A stretch of 64,000 bases of DNA, from positions 1-64,000 of the forward strand of contig JBHHYH010000010.1 in NCBI GenBank assembly GCA_046757465.1. Direction: 5' to 3'. The translations under genes and the position numbers were made by a program. Source of the DNA: Scalindua_A sp046757465. GTDB taxonomy: Bacteria; Planctomycetota; Brocadiia; Brocadiales; Scalinduaceae. Under the pieces are notes generated by a model that worked only from the letters and a program-made list of their open reading frames with translations, had not been told where the DNA came from and searched no databases. The stretch's first letter is position 1, and each line of letters begins with the position of its first letter. Below, piece by piece: positions 36,622 to 46,087 of this stretch.

Positions 36622-37233
36622 TTACTTAGTATCATCTAGTGTCTTAACAATTTTGCTTATTAACCCGTATTTAATTCCCTCTTCGGCAGACATCCAATAA
36701 TTTCTCTTAGTATCGTTTTCAACCTTTTCAACCTTCTGGCCTGTTTCTACAGCTAATAATTTATTAATCTTCTCACGGCATTTCAGTATCTCACTTGCTT
36801 CTATTTGGATATCAGATGCTGTGCCATGAACTCCTGTGGATGGTTGATGAATAAGTATTCGAGAATTTTCCAGGCTGAATCTAAACTCCTTTTTTGCACC
36901 GATAAGGATTATTACGGCTGCGCTGGCGGCGACACCGGCACAAATAGCCTTAACTTTTGGTTTAACAAATCTCATCATATCGTATATGGCAAATCCTGCA
37001 TCCGCATCTCCACCGGGAGAATTTATAAAGATTTTAATATCTTCCTTAGGGCTTTCCTGTTCAAGTATTAAAAGTTGAGCAATCACCCTTTGGGCCAATC
37101 GCTTGGTGATTTCGTCTGCAATTACTATAGTTCGGCTCTTCATGAGCTTTTGTGCTAAGATGTCAAAACGTTGAATGTTCACTTCTTCCTCCTCTTCTTC
37201 TTCCTCTTCTTCTTGAAAATGTATATAATCCAT
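36622..37233 (-). CDS. clpP: ClpP-family protease embedded in the acs operon
   Basis: 203 residues. The ClpP fold has the nucleophile in CAGVAASAAVI, the catalytic His in RILIHQPSTGVHG and the Asp in VENDTKRNYWMSAEE. The triad is therefore complete, although the usual GQAASMG reads GVAASAA. The N-terminus carries a run of ten glutamates (about residues 8-17, encoded by a GAR repeat near 37183-37212) in place of the usual short processed leader. It sits between acsB and acsC with short gaps (38 and 32 nt), so it is co-transcribed with them. Why a Clp peptidase belongs in a CODH/ACS operon is unknown; assembly or turnover of the complex is a guess. Confidence 0.88.
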   Translation of the reverse strand: MDYIHFQEEEEEEEEEEVNIQRFDILAQKLMKSRTIVIADEITKRLAQRVIAQLLILEQESPKEDIKIFINSPGGDADAGFAIYDMMRFVKPKVKAICAGVAASAAVIILIGAKKEFRFSLENSRILIHQPSTGVHGTASDIQIEASEILKCREKINKLLAVETGQKVEKVENDTKRNYWMSAEEGIKYGLISKIVKTLDDTK

Positions 37234-37271
37234 ATTCTTCTTTTTCCTATAGATAGATTTTATTCCTTTTT

Positions 37272-39452
37272 CTAAAACATTGGGTCCATTGCGAGCGCTG
37301 GATGATTTACTTTTTGCAAATATTCTAATACTTCTTCTTCTGTTTGAGCTATTGTTTCGTCAGCAATCTTATTAAGAAAATCGTCTAACCCTTCTTCTTT
37401 TGCAGCTTCGCTGATTGCATCTCCTATCTCCTCTTTAAGTTGTTTTGGCATCCACACCAGCCTTGCAAGCCCTCCATCGCCTGATATGAATTTATTGCTG
37501 CCCATATAAAATTTACTGTGTCCTACAAATCCGGGTGTTTGCACACCACCACCTACGGTTCCTGCAAGCGTTGAAAACTTCATTCCGCATGGAGTCATTC
37601 CTGTGTAATCTCTATCTACTGTCATTATACCATTTGTCATTGGTAACATTGCTGATATACATTCAAAGCAGCCACAGCTTGTCATGGGGTCAGTGACCAT
37701 ACTGTACATGCTTACTCGTTCAAATTCTCTATTTGAGTTTTGATACAGGAAATTATTTGCCCCTTCCCACAGCCCCAATTTTTCATCTATTAATTTGCCT
37801 TTCTCAATAGGTTGGTTAGGACCTGTTGGTGTTATTTCATAACCAGCCTTACCATCCAACCAGCTTACTGCACCACATAATCCGGAACGTTCGGGTGATA
37901 TTATACATACATGACTTGGCGCAAAGCTCTGGCATAGTGTACAACTGTAAAATAAGTTCACGGATGCATCTGTCATTCCAAGTGCTCTTTCATCACGTTC
38001 AGTAAATGCAGCTTTAGCTTCATCCAGCTTCTTCTCAACATCCTCTTTATTTGTATACAATGTAACCTGAACTTTATCTAATAACGCACTATATTCTTCA
38101 TGATATTTAGAGTGGATTATCTTGCCTATGTGGAGTATTCTAAATCCACTCTTAAAAGCATCCTTGCTGATTCTGTGCCTGATGATGTCTCTCTGGCCCA
38201 TATGGAAAAACCCCTGTGCTTCTCCCAGAAAATGATGCGTTCTTCGCTCAAAGATCGGCTCAAACTCACTCTGCATCTTGCGTCCTGATACCTCAACATA
38301 TATTCCTAATGATTTGCCGGGACCCTGTTCCATTTCATCAATGTCAGGGCCGATGACTTCTATTTTACCATCTTCGATTTCATTATTATCTCTCATTACA
38401 ACATACTCAAATGCTGGTACATGTGGACCTCCTACCTCAATTTGCATGTCATCCTTTCTTATTCTTTCACCTTCAAAAGCAGGACCATATGACACTGGAA
38501 TGTCTACCTTGGCAGCGGCCACCTTAAGACCCCTTACTTCAATACACTTCTCTACCATTTTGTCATGTGTTACATTAGGTACTACATGCTCGTATGTACA
38601 AACCCCTGTTGGCAATATCGCTGGAATGTCTGTATCTGCGATTGTTGGGAAGCCATAATTAATAGCGCCTGCTGCATTGGCATACTTTTCATCATCTACT
38701 TCTCCCAACGCCATTACGAATGCAAAAATTCTGTTCTTGTTATAAATTAAATTCCTTGTAAAATCGGCTGGCGCTATACCTCCAAAGGATAAGGCGGCTT
38801 TGTTCGCAAAGCCGAGGGAATAAATAGTAGCCGTGATGCTCTTCCCGAATGGCACTAGTCTTGTCTCCCATCCAAGTTGTACGCCTTCTTCATCTAATTG
38901 TTCCGCAAATGATCTTCCGTTAGTGCTTGCAGAAATAAAAATGTATAAGTTTTTTTCCTGCAGTTCGCGCGCTATTTTTACGGCAATCTCGTTGGTGGGT
39001 GCGGCTCCTACGACTGCTGCAAATCCAGGTGCAGTACCGTCAACGAACTCTATACCTCGTTCACGCAATATAACGTCACTTGCAGCGCCTAACCATATAC
39101 CTTCGACTGGGTTCGGACCAATCAGGTATTTACATGCCTCTATTACCTCTTCTGCATAAAGGGTTGCCATACCGGCATCAAGCGCCCAGCCAAGATACGG
39201 CAGATATACCTTTTCTTCCGGGACTGGTGGTAACAAAGCCCTTGCATGCCCGAGTGCTTCTTCGCAATCCTCTAGAGTCTTCACTCCGAGACCTGTCGCT
39301 GAGTAAATTATTGGTAGATAATAACCAGTATTTGGGAACCCAACCTTGGTATCTTTTCCTTTTGACTCTATTGTCTCTCTTAATTTTTCTTCCGCTTGTT
39401 TTACTATTTTGTGCGCCCCCCTTATCGCAGCAGTACATATTATCCTGGACAT
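37272..39452 (-). CDS. acsB: Acetyl-CoA synthase (CODH/ACS beta subunit)
   Basis: 726 residues, the normal length for the bacterial enzyme. The A-cluster Cys ligands lie in SCTLCQSFAPSHVCIISPERSGLCGAV (split: FYSCTLCQSFAPSHVC and SGLCGAVSWLDGKAGYE) and further Cys in MTSCGCFECIS. It joins CO, the corrinoid-borne methyl group and CoA to acetyl-CoA. AGGAG precedes the ATG. In anammox bacteria this is the committed step of CO2 fixation. Confidence 0.96.
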   Translation of the reverse strand: MSRIICTAAIRGAHKIVKQAEEKLRETIESKGKDTKVGFPNTGYYLPIIYSATGLGVKTLEDCEEALGHARALLPPVPEEKVYLPYLGWALDAGMATLYAEEVIEACKYLIGPNPVEGIWLGAASDVILRERGIEFVDGTAPGFAAVVGAAPTNEIAVKIARELQEKNLYIFISASTNGRSFAEQLDEEGVQLGWETRLVPFGKSITATIYSLGFANKAALSFGGIAPADFTRNLIYNKNRIFAFVMALGEVDDEKYANAAGAINYGFPTIADTDIPAILPTGVCTYEHVVPNVTHDKMVEKCIEVRGLKVAAAKVDIPVSYGPAFEGERIRKDDMQIEVGGPHVPAFEYVVMRDNNEIEDGKIEVIGPDIDEMEQGPGKSLGIYVEVSGRKMQSEFEPIFERRTHHFLGEAQGFFHMGQRDIIRHRISKDAFKSGFRILHIGKIIHSKYHEEYSALLDKVQVTLYTNKEDVEKKLDEAKAAFTERDERALGMTDASVNLFYSCTLCQSFAPSHVCIISPERSGLCGAVSWLDGKAGYEITPTGPNQPIEKGKLIDEKLGLWEGANNFLYQNSNREFERVSMYSMVTDPMTSCGCFECISAMLPMTNGIMTVDRDYTGMTPCGMKFSTLAGTVGGGVQTPGFVGHSKFYMGSNKFISGDGGLARLVWMPKQLKEEIGDAISEAAKEEGLDDFLNKIADETIAQTEEEVLEYLQKVNHPALAMDPMF

Positions 39453-39545
39453 CTTTACCTACTCCTGTTCATTTAAAAAACTCACATTACTTTGTGTGCC
39501 ACTTTGTGGCATAACAAGCATGTAAGTCTATTATCGAGTTAAAAA

Positions 39546-41555
39546 TTAATCTTTTTTCCGATGAGAATGAGCAATGCCTGGTTCACACCCGGCTTGTACT
39601 TCTGAACCCTCAATCTCAAGTGCGCGTCTATCTGCCATGTCATAAAGCTTTCTCTCCTTCTTCACATTTATGCCCAGCGCATCTCGCTTCTTCTCTATAT
39701 GGTCTATCATGAGCTTTGCCATCTTGTTAACATCAGGCTCAAATGCCCATTTAGCGCCCACAATATCCTCTAATCCCTCACATAATAATTTATCTAGATC
39801 CGGCGCTCCTGCAACCGGCGTCTTCGTCCCAAATATCGTAAAGACACCACTCGTGACAAAGTAATGTCCGATAGTCAGGGCTTTTTCGTGCATCCAGTCA
39901 AAACACGCACCTGCTACCGGAAGCTCACTTATATCACTGCCAAGTCCACCTTCCTTTACCATCTCTGAGCACGCAATGAGTATCCTGCTGTTATCCACAC
40001 ATGAGCCTGCATGGAGTACAGGTGGCATTCCCACAGCTTCACATACCTCTCTCAAGCCTTCTCCTGCATATTCCATAAATTCAGGTACCATCATACCTTC
40101 CCTGCCACACTCAGCCGCCGCACATCCGGTCTGTACTACCAGAATATTATTGGATATCAACTGCTTTACCAGCGCCATATATGGCTGTTGATCCGGCCAT
40201 ACCGTAGAACTCGTACATCCCACAACTCCAGCCACACCTCGTATCCTGCCATTCATAATATTATCATTAAGCGGTCTGTATGATGCCCTGAATTTACCTC
40301 CCAGCATATACTTTATGGTCTCGTGACTGAAACCTATTACTAATTGAGACTTGCTGCCCTTCGGGATAAATACCTTAGACTTGTCCCTGTTGGGATAGTT
40401 CTTAATTGCCATCCTTACTATTTCATGCGCCTTCTCGTACGCATTCTCATCATTTATCTCTATATGCTCAGCGCCTACGATCTTTGCCTTGGGAGAAGTC
40501 GTTATCATCTTTGTGTGATAATAACCGGCCACATCTACATCCGCCTGCATCACACACTGTATATCCACCGTAATCACCTCTATAGCGCCTGTTGCAATCG
40601 CCATCTCCTGCATCTTCATATGCCCCGCAAGCGGTATCCCATGCCTCATCAACATCTCATTCGCCGTACAGCAGACACCGGCAACACTGATCCCCTTTGC
40701 CCCCACCTCCTTAGCCTCATTTATTAGCTCAGGATCCTGTGACGCTACTGCTATCATCTCTGACATCTGGGGCTCATGCCCATGTACGAGTATGTTTACC
40801 TCATCATCCTTTATCACTCCAAGATTTGCAGTACCACGCGTAGGTTTGGGAGTACCAAAGAGTATGTCCTGAAGCTCTGTGGCTATCATCGCTCCGCCCC
40901 AGCCATCTGCAAGTGATGTCCTGCATGCTTGCATAATAAGATTTTTGTAGTTTTGATCAGTACCCATGCCTGTACGATGCATGGATTCTGTTACTTCTCT
41001 ATCAATAGCCCTGGGTGTTACATCGAGTTTTTCCCATACTTTTTGCCTGTTAATGGGTGCACGAGTCGTAAACCTCTGGGTACCATAAGCCTTACCGAAC
41101 TCTGCAAGGGCCATTTCTCCAACTTCCTCTGCGATTTCCTCAATCTTACGATCCTTGGTAGAGACATCAAATGTCTTTGCTACCTCAAATAGTTTTTTTG
41201 TGTCCGTTATCCTGTATCCGGGCGCCTCGCCCCTGGCCACGGCTACGAGAAGGTGAGCGACTGATCTTCCATGGTCTGAATGAGCTGCTGCACCAGCGGC
41301 AACGATACGCGCATAGTGTCTGGCCGCAATAGTGTTTGCATCAGCGCCACATACTCCCCTCCGTGGGCCTCTACCAAATGGGTCAACGTTACATGGCCCC
41401 ATCTGGCAGTGCCTGCAGCAAAGTCCAAGTTGACCAAAACCACATTGCGGTTGTTGGGAATCGTACCTGTCAAAGGCGCTCTCTATTCCTTGTTCCTTCA
41501 TTCGTTTAAGTAAATCCAGGGATACCTGGTCTGAGCCTTCATATTTTTTTGTCAT
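39546..41555 (-). CDS. acsA: CO dehydrogenase catalytic subunit (Ni-Fe-S)
   Basis: 669 residues. The start is ATG 41555 preceded by AAAGGAG. The B/D-cluster Cys-rich N-terminus is GQLGLCCRHCQMGPCNVDPF and GVCGADANTIAARHYA. C-cluster ligands appear in the segments GVCCTANEMLMRHG, VQTGCAAAECGREG and LHAGSCVDNSRI. It reduces CO2 to CO, which is channelled to AcsB. Its start overlaps the stop of cooC (ATGA at 41552-41555). Confidence 0.96.
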   Translation of the reverse strand: MTKKYEGSDQVSLDLLKRMKEQGIESAFDRYDSQQPQCGFGQLGLCCRHCQMGPCNVDPFGRGPRRGVCGADANTIAARHYARIVAAGAAAHSDHGRSVAHLLVAVARGEAPGYRITDTKKLFEVAKTFDVSTKDRKIEEIAEEVGEMALAEFGKAYGTQRFTTRAPINRQKVWEKLDVTPRAIDREVTESMHRTGMGTDQNYKNLIMQACRTSLADGWGGAMIATELQDILFGTPKPTRGTANLGVIKDDEVNILVHGHEPQMSEMIAVASQDPELINEAKEVGAKGISVAGVCCTANEMLMRHGIPLAGHMKMQEMAIATGAIEVITVDIQCVMQADVDVAGYYHTKMITTSPKAKIVGAEHIEINDENAYEKAHEIVRMAIKNYPNRDKSKVFIPKGSKSQLVIGFSHETIKYMLGGKFRASYRPLNDNIMNGRIRGVAGVVGCTSSTVWPDQQPYMALVKQLISNNILVVQTGCAAAECGREGMMVPEFMEYAGEGLREVCEAVGMPPVLHAGSCVDNSRILIACSEMVKEGGLGSDISELPVAGACFDWMHEKALTIGHYFVTSGVFTIFGTKTPVAGAPDLDKLLCEGLEDIVGAKWAFEPDVNKMAKLMIDHIEKKRDALGINVKKERKLYDMADRRALEIEGSEVQAGCEPGIAHSHRKKD

Positions 41556-42322
41556 TTTACACACTCCTTTAATTTAAACATTACATCTTTAACTTCTGAT
41601 AATAACTGCTCATTATTACTAAATGCAGCTTCTCCTTTTAAGTCAGATTCGATTAATTTACTGTTATATGAAATCGTCCCCAGTAAAGATATATCGCCAA
41701 GTTCATTCTTTAAAAATTCCTTGTGAGTGTCATTCATTACTTTATTTCCAACTGCATAGACAGTTTTTATTCCTAAGTCACCAGCAAGTTTTTTGATCTG
41801 AAAAGCTGTATGGATACTTCTTTTCCCTGGTTCTACAACCACTATCAATGCCGTAACAGCCCTTATCGATGCTCGTCCCAAATGTTCAATACCTGCCTCC
41901 ATATCCACGATAACTACTTCATCTCTTTGTAATATTAAATGATTTAATAATGACTTTAACATGACACCCTCAGGGCAAGCACATCCGCTACCACCACGCT
42001 TGATTGTACCGAGGGTCATTAATCTTAAACCATTGTTTGATATAGAATATTTTTCTGGGAGGTCATTGACAGTTGGATTTAATTTAAAAAACTTGCCGTA
42101 TTCGTCTGGAGATGCTCCGGTACGCTCCTTTATAAGTTCCTTTAATTCAACCAGCGGTGTTATTTTTTCAGCATCCCTAATTCCCAGCGCTGAAGCTAAA
42201 TTAGTATCAGGATCTGCATCTATGGCTATTACTTTATTCCCTTCATCGGCAAAGAGCTTTGATAGCGCAGCGACTAACGTAGTCTTTCCCACACCACCTT
42301 TGCCTGAGACTGCTATTTTCAT
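41552..42322 (-). CDS. cooC: CODH nickel-insertion ATPase CooC
   Basis: 256 residues from ATG 42322, where the conserved start MKIAVSGKGGVGKTTL begins (an upstream TTG at 42358 is in frame). The deviant Walker A is GKGGVGKTT; AIDADPDTNLASALG and VDMEAGIEHLGRASI follow. The Cys pair in GSGCACPEG fits the metal-binding CxC of CooC dimers. It is the first gene of the acs operon, so the promoter should lie in 42323-42561. Confidence 0.92.
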   Translation of the reverse strand: MKIAVSGKGGVGKTTLVAALSKLFADEGNKVIAIDADPDTNLASALGIRDAEKITPLVELKELIKERTGASPDEYGKFFKLNPTVNDLPEKYSISNNGLRLMTLGTIKRGGSGCACPEGVMLKSLLNHLILQRDEVVIVDMEAGIEHLGRASIRAVTALIVVVEPGKRSIHTAFQIKKLAGDLGIKTVYAVGNKVMNDTHKEFLKNELGDISLLGTISYNSKLIESDLKGEAAFSNNEQLLSEVKDVMFKLKECVK

Positions 42323-42561
42323 TTGATTATTACTTAATAAACGAGTAGTAAAGTGCAAAACATTAAATTATACTTTAAAATAATTTTGTGTCAAATGTTT
42401 ATTGTTACGACAAAAAAAGAAGACGTTTTGTAGTATTGGTATGAGAATAGAGTCAATTATCTGAAAAATAAACATTTTCAGTTTTTTTCTTTTTGTTGTA
42501 GCTATGCCACGTTATGATACAAAAAATCAAATATCCCGAAGGGTTTTGATTAAATATATTT

Positions 42562-43857
42562 ATGACTGATATAAATAAGAAATTAATAGTTTTTGATACT
42601 GACGGCGTAATCTTCAAAAGCCAATTGTTGTTACGTCTTTCCTGGCATTCAGGTGTTTTTACTTATTTACGAGCTTTGTTTCTATGTTTTATGTTTGGTA
42701 TTAATCGTTTAACTATGCGGGTATTGCTTGAAAGGGTATATGACAAATTAAAAGACGTAAAGGAAGAAGAATTCTGGCGAGTGTATTATAAAATGAAGCT
42801 GGTAAGAAGCGCTGAAGAGGCAATTCGCTGTATTAGGAACAATGGTCATTACGTTGCCTTAATAAGCAGTGGTGTACCTGATTTTTTAATGAGACGTCTT
42901 GCAAAAAGATTACATGCAAGTTATGGATATGGAATAGATACAAAGATGGATAAAGGTATCTTTACTGGTGAAATTAGCGGTTCTCTTTCTTTTCATGAGG
43001 GGAAGGTTCAAGTTGTTGAGCAGATACTGAAAGAAAACAGAATTACGTGGGATGATGTAATTGTAGTAGGGGATGATCGTAATAATCTTGATATTATGGC
43101 TCTTGCAAAGGTCAGTATTGGTTTTAACTCAAATTATTCTGTTCGTAAGAAAGCAAAATACCTGGCTGATGGCAATGACTTGAAAGAGGTTCTAAGCTAT
43201 ATTGAGTTTGAGGAAGATCCGTCTTTCTCAGAATTAAGCTCAAAATTGAGTCAGGAGTTTACCCATTCATGGCGCCAGGAATTTAGACGCAAAGCCATTC
43301 ACTTTGGCGCTGTGTTGGTTCCATTATTTGCAGGTGTTAACTTTACACTTACGCTAGATCTGCTGATAATAATTACGGTGTTATTTATGTTTTCTGAATT
43401 GCTAAGGCTTAATGGGATTTCATTTCCTATTATGAACCTTATTACGAGATTATGCATACGCACCGGTGAGCAAAGGCGTTTTACCTTAGCCCCTGTTACA
43501 TTATCACTGGGTATAATACTTTCCCTGCTACTATTTCCAAAATTAATAGCTTGTATTGTTATAATTATAGTGGCTTTTTCTGATAGCATAGCAACCGTAA
43601 TTGGAAGATTTTATGGAAGACTTAGAATACCCTATAATCATGGAAAAACCGTGGAAGGTTCAATAGCTTTTTTTGTCTCTGCCTTTGTGTGCTCTATTCT
43701 TTATGTGCCTTTAGGGATTGCATTGATAGTGTCTTTTGTTTCATGTATAATAGAGTCATTACCCTTCAAAATAGATAATATATCGGTCCCTTTGGGGACA
43801 GGATTTTTCTTAGAAATGATAACCAGCCCGACCATGTCGTTCTGGCGGGTGGGTTAG
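42562..43857 (+). CDS. Fusion: HAD phosphatase + dolichol/phytol-kinase-like membrane protein
   Basis: 431 residues. The N-terminal ~210 are a HAD hydrolase: motif I FDTDGVIF (the second Asp is shared with the DxD pattern), motif III/IV VVGDDRNNLDIMALA. The C-terminal ~200 have about six membrane segments and the polyprenol/phytol kinase and CDP-DAG synthase-like signature: RRKAIHFGAVLVP, AFSDSIATVIGRFYG, NHGKTVEGSIAFF and IESLPFKIDNISVPL. Linked to lipid-alcohol phosphorylation on one side and phosphate removal on the other, it may recycle polyprenyl or phytyl phosphates. This pairing is unusual and the substrate is unknown. Confidence 0.8.
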   Translation: MTDINKKLIVFDTDGVIFKSQLLLRLSWHSGVFTYLRALFLCFMFGINRLTMRVLLERVYDKLKDVKEEEFWRVYYKMKLVRSAEEAIRCIRNNGHYVALISSGVPDFLMRRLAKRLHASYGYGIDTKMDKGIFTGEISGSLSFHEGKVQVVEQILKENRITWDDVIVVGDDRNNLDIMALAKVSIGFNSNYSVRKKAKYLADGNDLKEVLSYIEFEEDPSFSELSSKLSQEFTHSWRQEFRRKAIHFGAVLVPLFAGVNFTLTLDLLIIITVLFMFSELLRLNGISFPIMNLITRLCIRTGEQRRFTLAPVTLSLGIILSLLLFPKLIACIVIIIVAFSDSIATVIGRFYGRLRIPYNHGKTVEGSIAFFVSAFVCSILYVPLGIALIVSFVSCIIESLPFKIDNISVPLGTGFFLEMITSPTMSFWRVG

Positions 43858-43885
43858 CTTATTTTGCTTGAAAGAGTATGATGCC

Positions 43886-44302
43886 ATGAGGATACTGGGA
43901 ATTGATTATGGTGAAAAGAGGATTGGGCTGGCTATCAGCGATCCATTGGGCTTAACTGCTCAAGGGCTCCCAACAATTGAACGTGCAAACGGTGAAGATT
44001 ATTTAGAGAAGTTGGCTGACGTAATAAAGGAAAAAGGCGTAAGCAGGATAATCGTTGGTCTTCCCAAAAGCATGAATGATACTATAGGGAAGAAGGCTGA
44101 GGAGGTTCTTGAATTTGTTGAAGTACTTAAATCAAACCTCAATCTTCCTGTTATGACTGTCGATGAACGACTGACAACCGTAAGGGCGTACAGGGCCATG
44201 TCAGATACTAAAATGTCATTAAGAAAAAAGCAAAAGAAGGTTGACATGATTTCCGCACAATTTATCCTTCAGAGCTATCTGGATAGAAGTAAAGAGGACT
44301 AA
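43886..44302 (+). CDS. ruvX: Putative pre-16S rRNA nuclease / Holliday junction resolvase-like RuvX
   Basis: 138 residues from ATG 43886 with GAAAGAG 9 nt upstream. YqgF/RuvX motifs are clear: RILGIDYGEKRIGLAISD, IIVGLPKSMNDTIG and VDERLTTVRA, with the RNase H-like acidic residues in place. It processes the 5' end of 16S rRNA in E. coli. It follows the fusion gene by 28 nt. The short space to the next gene (44303-44521) shows nothing definite. Confidence 0.9.
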   Translation: MRILGIDYGEKRIGLAISDPLGLTAQGLPTIERANGEDYLEKLADVIKEKGVSRIIVGLPKSMNDTIGKKAEEVLEFVEVLKSNLNLPVMTVDERLTTVRAYRAMSDTKMSLRKKQKKVDMISAQFILQSYLDRSKED

Positions 44303-44521
44303 AATAATTCAGGTTAAGTAGTCAGGTAAAGGTTACGATGCCAGTTTGGTTTAAGGGTCAAGTAGTTCCACACTTTACCTTAACCCAACTACCAGACCGG
44401 CTTCCTTGCCTTAACCGTTACCCTAGCCTAAACTTGTGTAATTCTTTGAATTACGGCAATGCCAATCAAAGGTCGGAATTGCTTAGTAATTTTGTTCTGG
44501 ATTTAGGAAATAAGATACTAA

Positions 44522-45790
44522 ATGGATGGGACAAATAATTCTCAACTAAAACACAAAAAACCCGAGCTGGTTGCTCCTGCGGGAGACATGGACAAGTTAA
44601 AGACAGCTATTGCGTACGGTGCTGATGCGGTTTATGCAGGTGGTAAGGAATTCAATTTAAGAAATGCTGCATCTAATTTATCTTTCAGCGATATTGAGAA
44701 GGCCATCGATTATGTGCATGAAAGAAACAAAAAAATTTATATACCCCTTAATATATTTGCCCATAATCACCACATTCCTAAAATAGAACAATATCTAAAG
44801 GAATTATCAAAATATCCTGTTGACGCCTTAATTATATCTGATCCGGGGATACTAGAGATTGTTAAGGATGTCCTGCCTGAAATACCCATCCATCTCAGTA
44901 CTCAGGCTAACTGCACAAATAGCAAATCAGCAGAGTTCTGGTTCAGACAGGGTGTTAAGAGAGTTGTACTGGCAAGAGAAATGTCGTTGGATGAGATATC
45001 GGAGACAAGCTCTGGTGGCAGTTACGAAACAGAGGTTTTTGTACATGGCGCCATGTGTATTTCTTACTCAGGAAGGTGTTATCTTAGTTCATACATGGCA
45101 GGCCGTGGCGCAAATGAGGGAGATTGTGCGCAATCGTGTAGATGGAAATATTCTATCGTAGAAGAAAAACGCCCCAATGAGTTCTTCGATGTTTTCGAAG
45201 ATGGAGGGCTTACGTCGATTATGAGTTCTCGTGACTTATGCATGATTCAACATATTCCAGAATTGATATCTGCAGGTATTGATGCGTGGAAAATAGAAGG
45301 CCGAATGAAGAGTCAATATTATGTTGCTACCGTGACAAGGATATATCGTGAGGCAATTGATGCCTTTTTTAAGAATGATGTTTATGAGTATCAAAGCAAG
45401 TGGCTGGATGAATTGAAGAGGATTAGCCACAGAGGATATTGTACCGGCTTTTTCTTCGGCAGTCCGGGTGCGAACGGACAAAACGTAAGTTCTGGAGATG
45501 GATATGTTAGAACGCACAAAATCCTTGGCTTGTTTGACAGGCCTAAGGATGGAAAGTTTGCTGAAGTGTTGGTCAAGAACAAGATTGAAGTGGGTGACGA
45601 CATTGAAGTGATGGGAAAGAGACCGGAGCAGGACTTTGTTCAAAATATTAAAGAGATGTATAATCAAGAAATGGAGCCAATCGAAAAGGCAAACCCAGGG
45701 CAACGCGTATTTATCATCCCCGAAAGACCTGTTGAAAAATACTTTATGATAAGAAAAAGGATGAAGCCTTCCTGTGCTGAAACCATCTGA
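44522..45790 (+). CDS. Peptidase U32 family protein (TrhP/YegQ-like)
   Basis: 422 residues. The U32 signature is EVFVHGAMCISYSGRCYLSSY (split as EVFVHGAMCISYSGRC and YLSSYMAGRGANEGDCAQSCRWKY), with four Cys that in this family bind an iron-sulfur cluster. The N-terminus PELVAPAGDMDKLKTAIAYGADAVYAGG is standard. E. coli TrhP and RlhA are U32 proteins that hydroxylate tRNA or 23S rRNA; this one most likely acts on RNA rather than as a protease. Confidence 0.88.
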   Translation: MDGTNNSQLKHKKPELVAPAGDMDKLKTAIAYGADAVYAGGKEFNLRNAASNLSFSDIEKAIDYVHERNKKIYIPLNIFAHNHHIPKIEQYLKELSKYPVDALIISDPGILEIVKDVLPEIPIHLSTQANCTNSKSAEFWFRQGVKRVVLAREMSLDEISETSSGGSYETEVFVHGAMCISYSGRCYLSSYMAGRGANEGDCAQSCRWKYSIVEEKRPNEFFDVFEDGGLTSIMSSRDLCMIQHIPELISAGIDAWKIEGRMKSQYYVATVTRIYREAIDAFFKNDVYEYQSKWLDELKRISHRGYCTGFFFGSPGANGQNVSSGDGYVRTHKILGLFDRPKDGKFAEVLVKNKIEVGDDIEVMGKRPEQDFVQNIKEMYNQEMEPIEKANPGQRVFIIPERPVEKYFMIRKRMKPSCAETI

Positions 45791-45883
45791 CATAATCCGC
45801 AAAATTCATATTTGACCTAAACTAGTTTATTTGTTACATTTTTAATTAAGATTACCCTAATACCTAAAAGGAGATAAAAAATA

Positions 45884-46087
45884 ATGGCAAAACTTACAAA
45901 TACGATACACCCTGTTACCATTGACAAACCTATGGTATTGATTCCAGTTGAAGAATATCTTATTTTACTTGAAGAGGTAGGGTATAAACCTACCCCAAAA
46001 TTAGACCGCGAGATCACTCAAGCCAGAGCTCGTTTCCGCAATGGCAAAACCATACCATGGAAATCTTTGAAACGTGAACTCAAGTAA
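45884..46087 (+). CDS. RelB/Phd-like antitoxin
   Basis: 67 residues. The N-terminus (HPVTIDKPMVLIPVEEYLILLEE) resembles Phd/RelB-type antitoxins, followed by a basic helix rich in Arg (REITQARARFRNGKTIPWKSLKREL). It overlaps a RelE-type toxin reading frame, the typical antitoxin-toxin order. AAGGAGA precedes the ATG. The toxin is broken, so the module is probably decayed. Confidence 0.6.
   Translation: MAKLTNTIHPVTIDKPMVLIPVEEYLILLEEVGYKPTPKLDREITQARARFRNGKTIPWKSLKRELK

Noticed and set aside
44338..44538. 66-codon open frame between ruvX and the U32 peptidase gene
   Set aside because: No recognisable domain and no ribosome binding site; the DNA is repeat-like and overlaps the U32 start.
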